Source: Paenibacillus ferrarius (GTDB lineage Bacteria > Bacillota > Bacilli > Paenibacillales > NBRC-103111). Taken from it: 64,000 bases of DNA. The DNA is taken from assembly GCF_002027705.1 (NCBI RefSeq), contig NZ_MBTG01000015.1:1-64000 (forward strand). The letters run 5' to 3'. Of the stretch, positions 60,677 through 64,000 are shown piece after piece (position 1 is the stretch's first letter; each line of letters begins with the position of its first letter). The notes below the pieces were generated by a model, which was not told where the DNA came from, searched no databases, and saw only the letters and a program-made list of their open reading frames with translations. Made by a program: the position numbers and the translations under genes.

Positions 60677-60721
60677 AAAAAACCTTCAGCACCACATGAA
60701 ATGTGGGATTGAAGGTTTTTT
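60677..60721. terminator. Terminator after the PNPOx-like gene
   Basis: AAAAAACCTTC and GAAGGTTTTTT pair around an inner CCACAT/ATGTGG stem. It has T tracts in both directions and lies 29 bases beyond the PNPOx-like stop codon. Confidence 0.9.
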
Positions 60722-60749
60722 GCGAATTGCATTGCGGAAGCCGCCCGCC

Positions 60750-61169
60750 TTATTTCTTCCAGACCCGCGGCTTGTCGTGCCCGCTTGTGTATTCGATGGA
60801 AGATGGTGTAATTTCCAATACGATATATTCTGGATCGTGGGGGCCTTTGAACCATTCCTTGAAGGAATTTTCCCATAGCTTCTCACGAAGCGAGTTATCG
60901 CTGCATATGTCAGCGGTAGCTTCGACTTGCAGGATATCGGACGAGCGCTTGCCATCGTATCCGACCAATATATGGACATTGGGATTCTCTTTAATCTCGT
61001 CCACTTTATCGGTTTTGCTGTTCGTCGCCAAGTATAGCTTCAAACCTTCGTGGAACAAGGCCATGTACCGAACCTTTGGCTTCTTGCCATCTATGGTACC
61101 AAAGGAGCAAATGGGGTTAGCATCCAATACTTTCGAGATTTGGTCTTCCAGCTGTTTGGTTTCAATCAT
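60750..61169 (-). CDS. Pyridoxamine 5'-phosphate oxidase family protein
   Basis: A 139-residue split-barrel flavin-binding type protein: VLDANPICSFGTIDGKKPKV, then LYLATNSKTDKVDEIKENPN and HILVGYDGKRSSDILQVEAT. It resembles general-stress YdaG/YzzA-type proteins that bind FMN or related cofactors, not true PdxH. A GGAGAG site precedes the ATG. It is monocistronic with a strong terminator. The reaction is unknown. Confidence 0.9.
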   Translation of the reverse strand: MIETKQLEDQISKVLDANPICSFGTIDGKKPKVRYMALFHEGLKLYLATNSKTDKVDEIKENPNVHILVGYDGKRSSDILQVEATADICSDNSLREKLWENSFKEWFKGPHDPEYIVLEITPSSIEYTSGHDKPRVWKK

Positions 61170-61256
61170 GGGGAACTCTCCTCTCAGATTCTCAAATGGC
61201 TTCCTGCTTCAACTACCATAGATTACCCTCAGGAGCAAAGTTTCAATCAAAGGGGC

Positions 61257-61296
61257 GCAAAAGAAACCCCACCCCTTCATTCGAAGGGGTGGGGCT
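61257..61296 (-). terminator. Terminator after the B12-binding radical SAM gene
   Basis: On the minus strand CCCCACCCCTTC-loop-GAAGGGGTGGGG followed by TTTCTTTTG. Perfect 12-bp stem. Confidence 0.9.
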
Positions 61297-61300
61297 ATTC

Positions 61301-63070
61301 TTAAACCGTGGCCGCCTGATGCAGCGGCATCGTGTAGTAATGAGCCGGCTGCTGAGCGTCCGGCGGGAAGTGCACAACGAGCAGTTCCTTGCTGCTCGCA
61401 TCGATCTCACCGCTTTGCAGATATGTCTGCAAAGCGAAAGGCAGAACCTCCAGCATGACATGCTTATGGAGGTCTTTCTCGTTGATGCGGAGCAGGTGGA
61501 AATCTCCGCTGACAAGCTCAGGCTGCTCCGCAAGCAGCTTGAAGTAGCTGTTCTGCTCGGACTTCTCCAAGGTGAAGTCCCACCAGATTTTGCGCGGCTT
61601 ATATTTATGACCCAGGAAATAATCCAGCTTCATCAACCCTTCAATGACGCGCATATCCATCGTCCCGCGAGACATCAGGAAGTCGCGCAGACGCGTGAAG
61701 AGGTCCTCGAGCTGATGCCCGATTTTCTGCCAGCCGCGCCCCTCCCAGAAATCGCCGAATTCCTGAAAGAAATCGAAAGCAGACGCAAATTCATGCTTGA
61801 TTAAGTGTTTCACCGTATGATCCATACGATGGGCGTTCCAATATTTCTCGAGCACGTCCTCCACCCGTTTGATCCGAATCAAATCGGTGAAGGGCAGGAT
61901 GTCGTTGCCCAGAATTTCATAAGGAGCATGGTCCATGTAGACATAGCCATATTTGTGTGCGTCATTGCGCATACCGGTACCGCGCAGCATTTTCAAGAAA
62001 CCAAGCTGAAGCTCTTCCGGCCCCAACTCGAACACGTCGTTAAACGTCTTCCGAAACGAGTTATAGTCCTCTTCCGGCAAGCCGGCAATTAAATCAAGAT
62101 GCTGGTCAATTTTCAAGCTGTTTTTCACTTTGGACACCGTACGGCTCAGCTTGAAGAAATTTTGCCTGCGCTGGACTAAATCATTGGTCGTATCGTTCGT
62201 AGACTGTACGCCAATTTCGAAACGGAACGTACCTGGAGGCGCATTCTCAGCCAAATAATCCAATACCTCAGGACGCATGATATCCGCCGTAATCTCGAAC
62301 TGGAACACGGTTCCACGGTGATTGGCAATCAGGAATTCGAAAATCTCCATCGCATAATCCCGCTTAATATTAAAAGTCCGATCCACGAATTTAATCAGCT
62401 TAGCCCCGGAATCAATTAAATAGAGCAAATCCGACTTCGTTCGTTCCATGTCAAAATAACGCACGCCCACTTCAATACTCGAAAGACAGAATTGACAAGA
62501 GAAGGGGCAGCCCCGGCTCGTTTCAAAGTAGACAACACGGTTCGCAAGACTCGGCACATCCTCTGCGAAGCGATGCGGAGACGGGATATCATCCAGTTTC
62601 AGCTTAGGTCTGCCCGGCATGAGGATGACTTCCTCACCTTTGCGATAAGCCAGGCCATAGACGAAATGATATTTGCGCGTCGTCGAAATCTCCGTCAACA
62701 ACTGGTGAAAGGTCTCTTCCCCTTCGCCCATCACGATGAAATCAACCTCGGGAATACGGTTCATCCAGTACTCGGTATCGTAGGAGACCTCAGGTCCCCC
62801 AAGCATGATCAGGAGATCCGGCCGAATTTTTTTGATCATTTTGATAATCGTAATCGTTTCTTCAATGTTCCAAATATAACACGAAAATCCCAGCACATCC
62901 GGGGCTTTCTGATAAATATCGGACACGACATTCATGACCGGATCTTTGATCGTATATTCTGTAATTTCAACATCAAAATCCTTCTCGCAAAACGCTTTTA
63001 GATAGCGAAGTGCTAAGGAGGTATGAATGAATTTGGCGTTCAGTGTCGTTACAAGTACTTTCATTCGCAA
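61301..63070 (-). CDS. B12-binding domain radical SAM protein (DUF4080 type)
   Basis: A 589-residue protein. An N-terminal cobalamin-binding Rossmann domain (MKVLVTTLNAKFIHTSLALR, then LLIMLGGPEVSYDTEYWMNR, about residues 1-140) precedes a radical SAM barrel with FETSRGCPFSCQFCLSSIEV (Cx3Cx2C) and FEIGVQSTNDTTN, and a C-terminal DUF4080 domain from about 390. Enzymes of this class use methylcobalamin or related chemistry on unknown substrates. ATG at 63064 may be the true start, two codons after the TTG at 63070. It stands alone. Confidence 0.9.
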   Translation of the reverse strand: MRMKVLVTTLNAKFIHTSLALRYLKAFCEKDFDVEITEYTIKDPVMNVVSDIYQKAPDVLGFSCYIWNIEETITIIKMIKKIRPDLLIMLGGPEVSYDTEYWMNRIPEVDFIVMGEGEETFHQLLTEISTTRKYHFVYGLAYRKGEEVILMPGRPKLKLDDIPSPHRFAEDVPSLANRVVYFETSRGCPFSCQFCLSSIEVGVRYFDMERTKSDLLYLIDSGAKLIKFVDRTFNIKRDYAMEIFEFLIANHRGTVFQFEITADIMRPEVLDYLAENAPPGTFRFEIGVQSTNDTTNDLVQRRQNFFKLSRTVSKVKNSLKIDQHLDLIAGLPEEDYNSFRKTFNDVFELGPEELQLGFLKMLRGTGMRNDAHKYGYVYMDHAPYEILGNDILPFTDLIRIKRVEDVLEKYWNAHRMDHTVKHLIKHEFASAFDFFQEFGDFWEGRGWQKIGHQLEDLFTRLRDFLMSRGTMDMRVIEGLMKLDYFLGHKYKPRKIWWDFTLEKSEQNSYFKLLAEQPELVSGDFHLLRINEKDLHKHVMLEVLPFALQTYLQSGEIDASSKELLVVHFPPDAQQPAHYYTMPLHQAATV

Positions 63071-63176
63071 AAAACCTCGTTCTGTTTTCGTTTATCGATC
63101 ACTCTAATTCTACACGAAAACGGAGGAAATACAAAGACAAGCCTCCTGCAGAGGCCAAAAGAATTCAAAAGAACAG

Positions 63177-63404
63177 CTAAAGAACCATATCGTCATCCCA
63201 AACAGGATTCTCATAAGGGAATTGCAGGTAAGAAGCTTCTTGGATCGCATTTTTCCATCGTTCGGCATGAACGTGCAGCTGCTCCTCGACTTCTTGAATT
63301 CTTAACTGCAGCAGGCTCATGTTGTCTTCATCTGCTCCACTTTGCAGCGCTTTTTGCAGGGTGGTACGTTCTTCGAACCACTGGGTTAGCTGATATAAAA
63401 GCAT
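63177..63404 (-). CDS. Small coiled-coil protein
   Basis: A 75-residue protein starting MLLYQLTQWFEERTT, with GGTGGG seven bases upstream. It is largely helical, with a heptad-like stretch MSLLQLRIQEVEEQLHVHAE. The C terminus is YLQFPYENPVWDDDMVL. I do not recognise it. It is transcribed toward the radical SAM gene on the same strand with a 107-base gap. A longer start at 63419 is less well supported. Confidence 0.6.
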   Translation of the reverse strand: MLLYQLTQWFEERTTLQKALQSGADEDNMSLLQLRIQEVEEQLHVHAERWKNAIQEASYLQFPYENPVWDDDMVL

Positions 63405-63550
63405 GTAGATTCCCACCATTCCTCATTCATAGGGTTTTAGTAATCAGTGTTCCCCCTACGGGAAGTCCGCATACCGTTGATCCGAATGATAAGCCCTAGT
63501 ATAGTTAGTTTAAATTTAGTTTAAAAAAGAGCAAAAAGGGGCCCTAACCT

Positions 63551-64000
63551 ATGCGCAAACGAATTACGCTTCACGATTTGGCCGGCCAATTGGGCTTAAC
63601 CATACAAACCGTATCCAAGGCACTGCGTGGATTGCCCGGCATGTCCGAGCAGACGCGCAGCGAGGTTTTCCGCCTTGCCCGTGAGCTAGGCTATATGACC
63701 AAAGATCAGAAGCAGACGCTGCAGCTTGACCACATATCCCCTTATCCCATTGTTCAACGCCGTTTCGTGCTCGTTCAAAACAAGCTGTCCTTGAATTTCA
63801 ATCAACTTCTTCTGCAGGGCCTGCACGAGAGGTTCATGGAATTCGGACATACCGTGCAGCCGCTCCTTATTCCGCCACAGCTGAAGCCTTCACAATTCGA
63901 AGCATGGGCGGAAAAAGAAGGGCTGCTTTATTCGGAAGGCGTGTTCATCGCGCCGAGGATGAGCCACGATTCTTTGGAGCAGAAATTGTTGGAGCTGCCG
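63551..64000 (+). CDS. LacI family transcriptional regulator (3' end outside the window)
   Basis: The first 150 codons, in frame to the window edge. The N terminus reads MRKRITLHDLAGQLGLTIQT and VSKALRGLPGMSEQTRSEVF, a LacI helix-turn-helix with the hinge helix following. The start of a periplasmic-binding-like domain is seen (RFVLVQNKLSLNFNQLLLQG). Upstream, a repeated TAGTTTAAA/AGTTTAAA stretch could be an operator. No stop codon is reached; the target genes must lie to the right. Confidence 0.85.
   Translation, partial: MRKRITLHDLAGQLGLTIQTVSKALRGLPGMSEQTRSEVFRLARELGYMTKDQKQTLQLDHISPYPIVQRRFVLVQNKLSLNFNQLLLQGLHERFMEFGHTVQPLLIPPQLKPSQFEAWAEKEGLLYSEGVFIAPRMSHDSLEQKLLELP

Noticed and set aside
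60430..60699. Plus-strand open frame over the 63-base array (repeated FCVPVGSSRR peptide)
   Set aside because: The 63-base period is 21 codons, so an open frame arises by chance from the repeat. It begins inside the stem-loop element, has no ribosome-binding site and degenerates in the third unit.

Overview
The window reads as chromosomal DNA of a spore-forming, low-to-medium-GC Firmicute of the Paenibacillaceae, most likely a Paenibacillus (inference). The grounds are the partial 16S rRNA at the left edge, the Bacillus-type order perR-ygzB-ygxA-rrn, a T-box in front of ilvBNC, an ATT-started infC, yesMN/lplABC-style sugar-uptake genes and frequent TTG starts with strong Shine-Dalgarno sequences. 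No phage, insertion sequence, CRISPR array or tRNA gene was found.

Layout. 0-7.4 kb: 5' end of a 16S gene with tandem promoters, ygxA, ygzB, a GH18 cell-wall hydrolase, perR, an ECF sigma factor operon, an MgtC-like protein and a GNAT acetyltransferase. 7.4-10.7 kb: gatCAB. 10.8-15.3 kb: a TetR-controlled export locus (HlyD-like adaptor, ABC-2 permease, TolC-like protein). 15.3-16.7 kb: repeat-rich DNA. 16.7-28.7 kb: a polysaccharide locus, all on the minus strand (YesM/YesN two-component system, LplABC-type transporter, Gfo/Idh/MocA dehydrogenase, parvulin-like foldase, secreted beta-helix protein). 29.1-30.2 kb: an H-protein-like protein and a peroxiredoxin with a candidate Per box. 30.4-39.8 kb: branched-chain amino acid synthesis (T-box, ilvBNC, leuA, an aminotransferase, a VanW-type gene pair, leuB with its own promoter). 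40-44.3 kb: a TetR regulator with an amino-acid ABC importer and an M24 peptidase. 44.4-47 kb: a WYL regulator and infC-rpmI-rplT. 47-51.7 kb: three glycosyltransferases and a PAP2 phosphatase. 51.7-59.4 kb: trmB, a WGxxGxxG-type surface protein, ytqA/ytqB with a cytochrome c between them, manA, an unusual IMP dehydrogenase and a putative nuclease. 59.4-60.7 kb: more repeats. 60.7-64 kb: a PNPOx-like protein, a B12-binding radical SAM protein, a small protein and the start of a LacI-type regulator.

The most striking non-gene signal is a composite stem-loop element of about 190 bp, present five times in 64 kb (around 2.1, 16.1, 29.0, 59.6 and 60.3 kb) and always in intergenic DNA. Each copy has four modules built on one 14-16 base core. 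The two left modules are complementary to the two right modules, so each copy can fold as two local terminator-like hairpins or as one nested long-range structure. In one copy the left module is expanded into a five-unit tandem array. Two near-identical copies flank a nine-unit array of a different sequence.

Other points of interest: an IMP dehydrogenase of the Tritrichomonas foetus type; an H-protein homologue whose lipoyl lysine is aspartate; a TolC-like protein in an apparent monoderm, beside an ABC-2 permease with no ATPase; a parvulin-like protein without its histidines next to a secreted beta-helix protein; and a nuclease gene with an intrinsic terminator between its likely promoter and its ribosome-binding site. 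Functions are assigned from recognised sequence motifs only; no searches were run.
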